A DNA stretch of 32,071 nt. It comes from an uncultured Clostridia bacterium (GTDB lineage: Bacteria; Bacillota; Clostridia; Christensenellales; Aristaeellaceae). The notes below the pieces were generated by a model. That model saw only the letters and a program-made list of their open reading frames with translations. It was not told the DNA's origin and did not search any database. Shown piece by piece: positions 1 through 7,986 of this stretch (positions within the stretch are counted from its first letter, which is position 1; each line of letters begins with the position of its first letter). The position numbers and the translations under genes are program-made. The stretch lies in the NCBI GenBank assembly GCA_946627565.1, contig CAMOVR010000023.1, forward strand, positions 1 through 32,071, in the 5' to 3' direction.

Positions 1-539
1 ACAGTTTCTTCGTGATACGCTTCTCCCTGAAGGTTCTTCCACACAAACTTCCGCCCCTCCCAGACCATATATCCGGCCTCTGAGCCGCCTTTGGGAATGG
101 AAACGGAGCCGGGATTGAAGTACATATACGTCCCGTGGTTTTCCCAGGCCGGCACATGGGTATGGCCGTGCAGCAGGATTTCCCCGTTTCGAAGGGGCGG
201 CAGATGGCCCGTGTTGAACACATGGCCGTGGGTGGCAAAGACTTCCACGCCGTCCATCATAAGCAGGGCGCTGTCTGACAGGATGGGAAAGTCCAGCACC
301 ATCTGGTCCACTTCCGTATCACAGTTTCCCCGCACGCACAGGATATCCTGCCTGAGGGGATTGAGCATGGCAATGACGGCTTTTGGATCGTATGCATCCG
401 GCAGATCATTGCGCGGCCCGTGATAGAGAATGTCCCCCAGCAGCACAAGCCGCTGTGCCCTTTCCCTCTCCAGTGCTTCAAGAAGCTTCCTGCAGAAGGA
501 AGACGAGCCATGTATATCCGAGGCAATCAGGATCCTCAT
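1..539 (-). CDS. YfcE/MJ0936-type metallophosphoesterase, 3' end beyond window
   Basis: Calcineurin-like phosphodiesterase of the small YfcE group, cytosolic, which hydrolyses phosphodiester bonds with two bound metal ions; the physiological substrate is unknown. Reading from ATG at 539 on the minus strand gives MRILIASDIHGS, so the first metal motif is D8-I-H10. It is followed by LLGDILYHGPRND (second motif), RGNCDTE (GNxD/E motif), THGH and finally HGHTHVP, all in family order. About 179 codons are present and the frame runs off the left edge; the family is normally about 160-185 residues, so only a few C-terminal residues are missing. AAGGAAG lies just upstream as ribosome site. A possible promoter on the minus strand is GGGACA (626-631), 18 bp, TATAAT (602-607). 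No operon partner is visible. Family assignment is secure; the biological role is not. Confidence 0.9.
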   Translation of the reverse strand, partial: MRILIASDIHGSSSFCRKLLEALERERAQRLVLLGDILYHGPRNDLPDAYDPKAVIAMLNPLRQDILCVRGNCDTEVDQMVLDFPILSDSALLMMDGVEVFATHGHVFNTGHLPPLRNGEILLHGHTHVPAWENHGTYMYFNPGSVSIPKGGSEAGYMVWEGRKFVWKNLQGEAYHEET

Positions 540-750
540 GGATGCATCGCTTCCTTTTTTACTGTCTGCGTATTTTCAGATTTATATACATCTGCCCTTT
601 CATTATACCACCGGAAATAGCAGAATGTCCCGTCCAGCAGAAAAACTTCAGATCATATGCTCCATCATTGCTTTGATTTGTCTTCCGAGCACCCGTCAAA
701 ACCCGACTATCTGTCCGTTCATGTACCAAAAGCAACAGTTTGCGCATCAC

Positions 751-780
751 TTTGCTCGCCCGCGGTTATTCTGATATAAT
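751..780 (+). promoter_or_regulatory. Sigma-A-type promoter for the GH3 gene
   Basis: TTTGCT (751-756), an 18-bp spacer and a perfect TATAAT (775-780). Transcription would start near 787, leaving a 5' leader of roughly 210 bases before the GH3 ATG at 999. The leader holds a perfect 7-bp hairpin (898-904 with 912-918, CAGCCTG/CAGGCTG) with no U tract. Apart from this and the divergent promoter near 602-631, I see no gene or known riboswitch in 540-998. Confidence 0.55.
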
Positions 781-998
781 CATGTCAATTCGATGCAGGC
801 CCATGTCCGTATGCATCGGTCTGGATCGATGAGTATACTGATCTGTTTTTGTCCCGGAAGGGCTGAACCCTCTGAAGTCTTTTTTCTGTCCATGCCTCAG
901 CCTGTTTTCTTCAGGCTGTACATGGAATATGAACAAAACCGGCAGTCAGAGGTTTATCTTTTTCCGGGGGCAGAGTGAAACGAACAGGAGGTAACTTC

Positions 999-3900
999 AT
1001 GAGCAAGGAACAGAACAAGAGCCGCCGCAAGCAGCGCCTCTGGCGCGGTCTGACCGCACTGACTGCTGCTCTTCTTGCGATGGCTCTGACCGGAACCACC
1101 ATCGTCGACGGTTTCCGCACGGACATTGACAAGTTCCTGGGAACCGCCAGCACCCGCGTGGTCACCGACAGCACCGACCTTTCTGACATCTACACCTTTG
1201 CCTCGGATTACACTTCCACCAAGGATCTGGTCCAGGCCATCGCAGATGTCGGTGAGCGGATGAGCGAAGAAGGCAGCGTTCTTCTCAAGAACAACGGTGT
1301 TCTGCCGCTGACGGCTGAAGAAAAAGGCAAGATCTCCCTGCTTGGCTTCTCCAGCTACAATCCCCTCAGGGGCGGCATCATGGGCTCCAGCTTGACCAGC
1401 TTCTCCGGAACGGATGCGGATCCCGTGAACTTTGTTCAGGCTCTGACCGCCAAGGGTTTCAGCTACAACACCGCGCTGGAAACCATGTACAGCGGCCTCC
1501 AGTCCGTATTTCAGACCGAAGTGCAGAGCTGGGGCGGCACCATCACCCATACCACCATCACGGCGCCCGCCAACTCCGACGGCAGCGTCTTCACCAGCAA
1601 GGAACCCTCCCTGGCCCAGCTGGATGCTGCCGACGCCAACTGGAAGAACACCCTCAATGACTATCCCGTCATGATCGTCACCATCGCCCGCGCAGGTTCT
1701 GAAAATGCCAACTATACCCCCGGCCAGGCTGGTGTGGATCCCGCCCAGAACCTGAACCAGACCGATCCTCTGGGCCTGTCGGATGACGAGCGCAACCTGA
1801 TCCAGGCTGCCATCGATCAGAAGGCTGAGAACAACGGCAAGGTCATCGTGCTGCTGAACAACTCCAGCGCCATGGAAATTCAGGAACTGAAGGACAATGA
1901 AGGCATCGACGCCATGCTGCAGATCGGTCTTCCCGGTGCCTACGGCTTCCTGGGCATCTGCGACATCCTGGACGGCACCGCCAATCCTTCCGGCCATCTC
2001 ACCGACCTGTACGCTGTCAAGAACAGCCTGAGCCCCGCCGCTCAGAACTACGGTTTCCTCTCCTGGACCAATGCAGATCCCTCCCTCAGCATCAACTCCG
2101 CCATCGTGGAAGCTGAAGGCATCTACACCGGCTACAAGTATTATGAAACCCGCTATGCCGATACCGTCCTGGGTCAGGGCAATGCGGACTCCGCCGTGGG
2201 CTCTGTCTCCGGCGCCTGGAACTATGACAACGAAGTCACCTACACCTTCGGCTACGGCCTGAGCTACACCACCTTCGAGCAGAAGCTGGAAAGCCTGGAA
2301 GTGGACCTGGCTGCAAAGACTGCCACCGCCACCGTCACCGTGACCAACACCGGCAGCGTGGCCGGCAAGGACGTTGTCCAGCTCTACGCTTCCGTCCCCT
2401 ATACCGATTATGACAAAGAGCACCTGGTGGAGAAATCCGCCATCCAGCTCCTGGACTTTGGCAAGACCGCTGTTCTGGAGCCTGGCGCTTCCGAGACGGT
2501 CACCGTCAAGGCTGACCTGACCTACCTGGCTTCCTGGGATTCCACCGCCGACAACGCCGCCGGCACAAAGGGCAATTACATCCTGGATGCAGGCACCTAC
2601 TACTTCACCGTGGGCAACGGCGCTCATGAAGCTGTGAACAATGTCCTGGCCAAGCAGGGCGCTGCCGTGGAAGGCAATGCCGAAAACGTGCAGACCTGGG
2701 ATCTGGAAGCCATGGACACCACCACCTTTGCCAAGACCAAGAACGGCACCAACGTGGAAAACCAGCTGGCTGACATCGACATCAACTACTGGCTGCCCGG
2801 CACTGCCACCTATCTGTCCCGTCAGGACTGGGAAGGCACCTTCCCCAAGACCTATTCCGGTCTCACCGCTGACGACAGGATGCTGAACATCATGGCCAAC
2901 GACAACTATCAGATCACCTCCACCGGTTCCGATGTGGTCTTCGGTGCTGAGAACGGTCTGACCCTGGCTTCCCTCAAGGGCGTCAGCGATCTGAACGATC
3001 CCCGCTGGAGCCAGCTCATGGACCAGATCCTTCTGGAAGACTGCATGATCCGCACCGGTTTCGGCGGCACCTCCACCAAGGCCATCGAGTCCATCATGAG
3101 CCCTGAAGCCATCCAGAACGACGGCCCCAACGGCATCTACTCCTATCCTCTCGGACAGTATGCCAACACCGACAAGTCCTCCGGCGATCCCTGCGCCATC
3201 GATGCCAACGATCCCAATGCGGCTTACCGCTGCGGCGTCATGAGCAATGAAACCGTCATCGCCCAGACCTTCAACAAGGATCTGGTGGAAGAATACGGCA
3301 AGGTCATGGGCAACTACTCCCTGTGGTCCAACCTGCCCATCTGGTGGGGCGTTGGCGTGAACCTGCACCGCCTCCCCTACAATGCCCGTAACCACGAGTA
3401 CTATTCCGAAGACGCTGTGTTGTCCACCATCATGGGTGCTGCCACCGTCCGCGGCGCCAAAGCCTACGGCCTCATCGCTGCTCCCAAGCACATTGCATTC
3501 AACGACTCCGAAGTCAACCGTACCGGTGTGGCCACCTTCATGACCGAGCAGAAAGCCCGTGAAGGCGAACTGCGTGCCGCTCAGGCCAGCTTCGAAGACG
3601 AAGGCGCACTGGGTGCCATGACCTCCTTCAACCGTGCTGGCATCTACACCGACAACGCTCATCCCACCCTGCTCAAGAAGATCATCCGTGACGAATGGGG
3701 CTTCAAGGGCCTGATGAGCGAAGACTTCATCATGAATGCCCGCTATGTCACCCTGAAGGAAGCTGTCATCAACGGCGTCACCATGTCCTGCAACACCGGT
3801 GAATCCACCATGGCTGCTGTATCCGGCAAGTACGCCTACTGGACCGTGGAGAACGTCCAGAACGATCCTGTCCTCACCGCCGCCCTCAAGCAGGTCATGA

Positions 3901-4076
3901 CCTGGCAGGCTTATGCACTGGCCAATTCCAACGCCATGGACGGATATTCTTCTTCCACCCGTCTGGTGAAGGTCCGCACCTGGTATGACTGGGCTCTGCT
4001 GGGCTGCGAAATCGGCTTTGCCGTTCTCACCCTGCTGAACCTGTGCATGTACTTCAGGGCCCGCAAAAAGCACTGA
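999..4076 (+). CDS. Membrane-anchored glycoside hydrolase family 3 with permuted domain order
   Basis: Predicted exo-acting beta-glycosidase (beta-glucosidase or beta-xylosidase type) acting outside the membrane on oligosaccharides. The 1025 residues have swapped domains: an N-terminal membrane segment (about 15-35), the GH3 C-terminal-type alpha/beta domain (LLKNNGVLPL at 95-104, ending near FGYGLSYTTF at 417), a fibronectin-III-like part (about 445-540), then the GH3 TIM barrel (about 640-930) and a last membrane helix (about 1000-1020). In the barrel, GFKGLMSEDF aligns with the GH3 nucleophile motif GFxGxVxSDW and makes D909 the nucleophile; APKHIAFNDSE is the usual KH substrate motif. Reversed GH3 order is known from Ruminococcus albus and Butyrivibrio enzymes. 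I prefer ATG 999 (AGGAGG at 987-992) over an upstream in-frame GTG at 975. The gene is followed at 20 bases by a small membrane protein. Exact substrate is not visible. Confidence 0.9.
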   Translation: MSKEQNKSRRKQRLWRGLTALTAALLAMALTGTTIVDGFRTDIDKFLGTASTRVVTDSTDLSDIYTFASDYTSTKDLVQAIADVGERMSEEGSVLLKNNGVLPLTAEEKGKISLLGFSSYNPLRGGIMGSSLTSFSGTDADPVNFVQALTAKGFSYNTALETMYSGLQSVFQTEVQSWGGTITHTTITAPANSDGSVFTSKEPSLAQLDAADANWKNTLNDYPVMIVTIARAGSENANYTPGQAGVDPAQNLNQTDPLGLSDDERNLIQAAIDQKAENNGKVIVLLNNSSAMEIQELKDNEGIDAMLQIGLPGAYGFLGICDILDGTANPSGHLTDLYAVKNSLSPAAQNYGFLSWTNADPSLSINSAIVEAEGIYTGYKYYETRYADTVLGQGNADSAVGSVSGAWNYDNEVTYTFGYGLSYTTFEQKLESLEVDLAAKTATATVTVTNTGSVAGKDVVQLYASVPYTDYDKEHLVEKSAIQLLDFGKTAVLEPGASETVTVKADLTYLASWDSTADNAAGTKGNYILDAGTYYFTVGNGAHEAVNNVLAKQGAAVEGNAENVQTWDLEAMDTTTFAKTKNGTNVENQLADIDINYWLPGTATYLSRQDWEGTFPKTYSGLTADDRMLNIMANDNYQITSTGSDVVFGAENGLTLASLKGVSDLNDPRWSQLMDQILLEDCMIRTGFGGTSTKAIESIMSPEAIQNDGPNGIYSYPLGQYANTDKSSGDPCAIDANDPNAAYRCGVMSNETVIAQTFNKDLVEEYGKVMGNYSLWSNLPIWWGVGVNLHRLPYNARNHEYYSEDAVLSTIMGAATVRGAKAYGLIAAPKHIAFNDSEVNRTGVATFMTEQKAREGELRAAQASFEDEGALGAMTSFNRAGIYTDNAHPTLLKKIIRDEWGFKGLMSEDFIMNARYVTLKEAVINGVTMSCNTGESTMAAVSGKYAYWTVENVQNDPVLTAALKQVMTWQAYALANSNAMDGYSSSTRLVKVRTWYDWALLGCEIGFAVLTLLNLCMYFRARKKH

Positions 4077-4096
4077 TTGGGAAGGAGACTGGAAAG

Positions 4097-4522
4097 ATGG
4101 AAAGAAAAAAGTCTTTGGGCCTGTATCTCGCCTCTGTAACCGTGATACTTGCCCTGGTAGGCATCATCGCCTATCTCATCAACACCAACACCAACTATTA
4201 CGCCAAGCTGGGCGTTGACTCCGTCATGCTGCTGTGCGGCATCCTCGGCGTCCTCCTGACAGTTGTTTACATCCTCATCGGTCTGAAGGGCACCCCCATG
4301 GTGGCCGATATTCTGCCCGTGGCTGCCTCCGTGCTGTTTATGGTCTGCACGATGTTCCTGCTCAATGTCCGCATCAACAGCCTGGCCGCTGTCTTCACCT
4401 TTGAAAACAGCGCTGCCAACATGGCAGATACCACATCCTGCATTGTGGCCATCGCCGGATGCGCACTGGCAGCCATCTTCAGCATCATCATGTCCTTCTT
4501 CGATGTAAGCAAGGCCAAGTAA
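4097..4522 (+). CDS. Small four-helix membrane protein downstream of GH3
   Basis: Unrecognised membrane protein of 141 residues. Four hydrophobic segments are visible: about 8-30 (LGLYLASVTVILALVGIIAY), 38-62, 70-92 and 113-137, with a short lysine-rich N terminus (MERKKS) and a basic C terminus. ATG 4097 has GGAAGGAG (about 4079-4086) in front. The reading frame continues upstream to 4043, but that extension lies inside the GH3 gene and has no ribosome site. It almost certainly shares the GH3 transcript, so a role with the anchored glycosidase (partner, stabiliser or sugar-linked transport) is a guess from position only. A strong GC hairpin follows it. Confidence 0.75.
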   Translation: MERKKSLGLYLASVTVILALVGIIAYLINTNTNYYAKLGVDSVMLLCGILGVLLTVVYILIGLKGTPMVADILPVAASVLFMVCTMFLLNVRINSLAAVFTFENSAANMADTTSCIVAIAGCALAAIFSIIMSFFDVSKAK

Positions 4523-4537
4523 ATCATTCGATTCCTG

Positions 4538-4566
4538 TGCCCGCCCCTGGTTCCCGGGGGCGGGCA
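4538..4566 (+). terminator. GC-rich hairpin without U tract
   Basis: A 10-bp stem, TGCCCGCCCC (4538-4547) with GGGGCGGGCA (4557-4566), loop of 9. It sits between the small membrane gene and the next start codon at 4591. The downstream bases are TATGTGTATG, so it lacks the run of T expected of an intrinsic terminator. It may pause or partly stop transcription, or stabilise the 3' end of the GH3 message. Confidence 0.4.
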
Positions 4567-4590
4567 TATGTGTATGAAAGGGGTGAAGGC

Positions 4591-6411
4591 GTGAGGCGGT
4601 TCTTTCTGATTTCTCTGCTGTGTTTTATGCTCATTTTCCCGGGCCTGGCAGAGCCTGCCGGGGAGAGGACCTGCCGTCTTGTCCTTATGGAAGACGAAGG
4701 CTTTACAGCAGACTGTTACACCCTTGCCGTACCCCGCCTTTCCACCGCCGAGTTCACCCTGACCCTGGAGGAAGGCTATGTCCTGGACGGCTGTGACGAT
4801 CCCGCCTTCCAGATTCTCCATGCAACGGACGGAACCATACGCCTGGTGCTGCCGGAAGTCCGGTATACCCAGGCGGTGCACCTTTTGCTGCATGCTTCCC
4901 CCGCGGTGATCCGGTATATGGCAAACGGCGGGCAGAGACATGACGGCGGGGACCCTGAGGAAGCTGTTGTCATGCCTGCATCTGCTGCCCATATCAGACC
5001 CAATACGGATACAGGCAGACTGTTTTACCGGGACGGCTTCACCCTCACCGGCTGGAACACAAGCCCGGACGGCACCGGAGCGCGCACGGGCCTTGGCAGC
5101 CGGGTTAACGCAGACAAAAACCCGATGCTCTATGCCATCTGGCAGAAATGGACAGACCCGGAGGCCTTTGAAGTGACATCCTTCAGGGACGGGTGGGCCA
5201 TTGTCTCCTGCAGAAGCCCTGATGAAACCGTCTGTGTTCCTGAAACCATAGACGGGCTTCCGGTGCGGGCCATTCTTTCCGGGGCCTTCCGGGATGCGCC
5301 CCTCCGAGAACTGGTGCTTCCCCCTTCCCTGCAGGTGCTGGAAAACAGTGCCTTCACCCATGCCTCCGTCAGGACCGTCACCGTGTCTGACACCCTTCTT
5401 TCCTTCTCGGATTACGCCTTTGAAGACTGCCCGGATTTTCAGACCCTGCAGATCAACGCGGTCCTGCCTCCGGTGTACAGCGGGACCTACTATGATGTAT
5501 TCTGCGATAAGATGGACCGCCTCATGCAGCTTGAAGATCAGCCCAAGCTGGTTCTGTTCTCCGGTTCCTCCGCCCGCTTTGGCTATGACAGCGCTGCCAT
5601 CGATGCGGCTTTTCCGGAGTTGGACGTGGTGAACATGGGGGTTTTTGCCTACACCAATGCCCTCCCCCAGCTGGACCTGATCCGCCGCTTCATGCATGCC
5701 CCGGACATTCTGGTCCATTCCCCCGAGTTTGACGCCTCCCAGAGACAGTTCTGCGTTTTCTCCACCCTGGATGAGGCCTTCTTTAAAATGATTGAGGGGA
5801 ATTACGACCTTCTCTCCCTACTGGACCTGAGAGACTACGGCCAGGTCCTGACAGCCTTTCACAGCTTCCTGCGCAGCCGGGACGGCATGGACGCCCGCTC
5901 CTATGACGTGTCCCCCGGGGACTATGACGAGGACGGGAACCCGGTGCCCGAAAGCAGCTACAACAGCTACGGGGATTATGTGGTCTTCCGCCCCAACAGC
6001 CCGGACGACAGTCCAGTCTATGGCCTTCCCGTGCGCTATACACCGCAGGCTTTTCCCAGGGAAGCCCTCATAGAGCCCCTGAACCGGGTGTACCGGACCT
6101 TCCTTGACCTGGGCATCCGGGTATACTTCACCTACAGTCCCCGAAACCGCCTGGCCCTGTCAGAGGACAGTACGGAGGAAGCCATCCGCGCCATGGACGA
6201 CCACCTGCGCGCCTGCCTGTGCGTGCCCGTCATCACCCATCCCCTTGACAGTCTGTACCGGGGCATGTATCTGTACGGCACGGATAACCACCTGTCCACC
6301 GAGGGCGTGCAGATGCACACCCGTGCCCTGATTGATGCCCTGTCAGGTCAGCTGCGCATGGAAAACGGACAGGCTTCCCAGGACGAAACGGAAAAGGAGG
6401 AGACACCGTGA
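4591..6411 (+). CDS. Secreted SGNH-like protein with InlB-type and BspA-type repeats
   Basis: Probable extracellular partner of the MBOAT acyltransferase two genes downstream, 606 residues. In order: signal peptide (about 1-22, basic RR then hydrophobic, cut near GLA-EP); a Listeria-Bacteroides (InlB B-type) repeat at about 108-188, recognisable by NGG, GFTLTGWNTSPDGTG and MLYAIWQKW; leucine-rich BspA/LRR_5 repeats at about 198-289 (VPETIDGLPVRAILSGAF, LVLPPSLQVLENSAF); then an SGNH/DltD-like domain from about 320. Its block I is LVLFSGSSARFG with S327 in the nucleophile place, and block V is TDNHLSTEG with D565 and H567. The spacing D-x-H is tighter than the usual D-x-x-H, so activity is uncertain. 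GTG 4591 is the start because AAGGGGTG precedes it and the signal peptide begins there; an open frame back to 4459 is not used. The stop overlaps the next GTG. Confidence 0.8.
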   Translation: MRRFFLISLLCFMLIFPGLAEPAGERTCRLVLMEDEGFTADCYTLAVPRLSTAEFTLTLEEGYVLDGCDDPAFQILHATDGTIRLVLPEVRYTQAVHLLLHASPAVIRYMANGGQRHDGGDPEEAVVMPASAAHIRPNTDTGRLFYRDGFTLTGWNTSPDGTGARTGLGSRVNADKNPMLYAIWQKWTDPEAFEVTSFRDGWAIVSCRSPDETVCVPETIDGLPVRAILSGAFRDAPLRELVLPPSLQVLENSAFTHASVRTVTVSDTLLSFSDYAFEDCPDFQTLQINAVLPPVYSGTYYDVFCDKMDRLMQLEDQPKLVLFSGSSARFGYDSAAIDAAFPELDVVNMGVFAYTNALPQLDLIRRFMHAPDILVHSPEFDASQRQFCVFSTLDEAFFKMIEGNYDLLSLLDLRDYGQVLTAFHSFLRSRDGMDARSYDVSPGDYDEDGNPVPESSYNSYGDYVVFRPNSPDDSPVYGLPVRYTPQAFPREALIEPLNRVYRTFLDLGIRVYFTYSPRNRLALSEDSTEEAIRAMDDHLRACLCVPVITHPLDSLYRGMYLYGTDNHLSTEGVQMHTRALIDALSGQLRMENGQASQDETEKEETP

Positions 6412-6626
6412 CCTGTTATTATTTCCTGCTGCCGGCCCTCCTGTTTTCCCTGTGTCTCCGGACACATCGCGCCCCTCTTCTTTTTCTCATCCTCTCCGGC
6501 CTGTCCGTCATCTGTTTTCTGCTGGCAGGACTTGTGCAGGGGGTGACGCTTCAGGAACTCATGCTTCCCCTGCTGGCCCTGCTGTGTCTTTCTCAGATCA
6601 GATGCAAAGGGGGCAGGGAAACATGA
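6408..6626 (+). CDS. Small two-helix membrane protein of the acylation cassette
   Basis: A 72-residue hydrophobic protein starting at GTG 6408, which overlaps the stop of the preceding gene by 4 bases (GTGA); its own TGA overlaps the MBOAT ATG (ATGA). AAAAGGAGGAG precedes the start. Hydrophobic runs cover about 3-17 and 24-42, with a third weaker one at about 47-63, and a basic tail (RCKGGRET). I find no known family. The double overlap implies translational coupling with the MBOAT. Small membrane proteins also accompany MBOATs elsewhere (DltX in dlt operons), but no DltX sequence motif is visible, so the parallel is positional. Confidence 0.7.
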   Translation: MTCYYFLLPALLFSLCLRTHRAPLLFLILSGLSVICFLLAGLVQGVTLQELMLPLLALLCLSQIRCKGGRET

Positions 6627-7948
6627 GCTTTACCTCGCCTGCCTACCTGTTTTTTCTGCCCGTCATCTGCCTGATGTACTGGCTCATCCCCTGCCGCTTC
6701 CGTCAGGTCCTGCTGCTGGCTGCTTCCTGGCTGTTCTACTTTTCCTTTGACCTTTCCGCAGGCCTTCTGCTGATCCTCACTACCCTCGTAACCTATCTGT
6801 GCTGCCTGGGCATGGGGGAAAACAACGGAAAAAACAGACTGCTTCTTATTCTCGCCCTGGTTTTCACCCTGGGCCTCCTGATCTTCTTTAAATACGCAGG
6901 CCTGTTTGTCCAGGGCATCCTGCTGCCTGCGGGCATCTCCTTTTATACCTTCCAGACCCTTGCCTGTGTGCTGGATGTTTACAGAAAGAAGTACACGCCG
7001 CCCCGCAGCTTCATCACCTATGCCCTCTTTGTGTCCTTCTTTCCACAGCTGGTGGCAGGCCCCGTGGAGCGCCCCGGGGACCTGATCCCCCAGCTCACCG
7101 CCCCCCGCTCCTTTTCCCGGGAGTACCTCCGGGAGGGCCTTCCCCTGCTGGTCACAGGCTATTTCCGGAAAGTTGTCATTGCCGACCGGATCGCCCGTCT
7201 GGCAGATCCCCTCTTTGCCATGGAGCAGCCTTCCGGTCCTGCCGTGCTCCTGGCCGCTGTCCTCTTCGGCGTCCAGATTTACTGCGACTTTGCCGGCTAC
7301 ACGGATATAGCCCGGGGCTCCGCCTGCCTTATGGGCATCCGCCTTTCGGAAAACTTCCGTCAGCCCTACCGTGCCTCCTCCGTCCGGGAATTCTGGCACC
7401 GCTGGCACATCACACTGAGCCGCTGGTTTACGGACTATGTGTACATTCCCCTGGGTGGCAACCGGCGCAGGCGGTATATGAACATTCTCCTGGTCTTCCT
7501 GCTCTCCGGCCTCTGGCACGGGGCGGGACTCCGCTTTGCCGTGTGGGGCCTTCTGCACGGACTTGCTCAGATTCTGGAAATCCGCTTTGACAGGCAGCTG
7601 TCACGCCTTCCCCGTTTCCTCCGGGTGGGCATGACCTGGCTTTATGTCAACCTCTGCTGGATCTTTTTCCGCGCGCCTTCCACCCGGGCGGCCCTTGCCA
7701 TGATTGTATCCCTGCCTGTGGGATGGAACGCGCTGCCCCTCCCCCTCACGGGCCTTCTGACAGCCTTCCTTCTGTTTGCGGTGCTTCACCTTATGGAAAA
7801 CCGTCTGGCCGCAGGGAAGGAACTGTTTACGCTTAAGAATGCCTCCGGCACCTTTACCCTGTACCTGTATCTGCTGATCCTTGCCCTGGCCGCCCTTGCC
7901 TCCCTGATAACCGGGGAGGGCGGTGCCTTTATCTATTTTCAGTTCTGA
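6623..7948 (+). CDS. MBOAT-family O-acyltransferase (AlgI/DltB-like)
   Basis: Polytopic membrane acyltransferase of 441 residues that is expected to pass an acyl group from a cytosolic donor to an extracellular acceptor. Family signs are the N-terminal FTSPAYLFFLPVICLMYWLIP, LPAGISFYTFQTLACVLDVYR, FFPQLVAGPVERP, REFWHRWHITLSRWFTDYVYIPLGGNRR (H259 and H262) and LSGLWHGAG, whose H299 is the invariant MBOAT histidine. Length is slightly shorter than typical AlgI (about 460-520). ATG 6623 overlaps the upstream stop and has AAAGGGGGCAGGG before it; an open frame extending to 6332 lies within the preceding genes and is not used. It sits between two SGNH-like genes, the arrangement expected for polymer O-acylation. 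The acceptor (capsule, teichoic acid or glycan) cannot be read from this sequence. Confidence 0.93.
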   Translation: MSFTSPAYLFFLPVICLMYWLIPCRFRQVLLLAASWLFYFSFDLSAGLLLILTTLVTYLCCLGMGENNGKNRLLLILALVFTLGLLIFFKYAGLFVQGILLPAGISFYTFQTLACVLDVYRKKYTPPRSFITYALFVSFFPQLVAGPVERPGDLIPQLTAPRSFSREYLREGLPLLVTGYFRKVVIADRIARLADPLFAMEQPSGPAVLLAAVLFGVQIYCDFAGYTDIARGSACLMGIRLSENFRQPYRASSVREFWHRWHITLSRWFTDYVYIPLGGNRRRRYMNILLVFLLSGLWHGAGLRFAVWGLLHGLAQILEIRFDRQLSRLPRFLRVGMTWLYVNLCWIFFRAPSTRAALAMIVSLPVGWNALPLPLTGLLTAFLLFAVLHLMENRLAAGKELFTLKNASGTFTLYLYLLILALAALASLITGEGGAFIYFQF

Positions 7949-7986
7949 GCTGAGCTTTTCTGCTATATCTTTCTGGAGGGAACCGG

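Noticed and set aside
793..978. 61-codon leader open frame before the GH3 gene
   Set aside because: No ribosome site and no recognisable peptide; kept only as a remark on the leader.
954..4073. 1039-residue open frame antisense to the GH3 gene
   Set aside because: Codon-bias shadow of the GH3 gene, with low-complexity composition and no family match.
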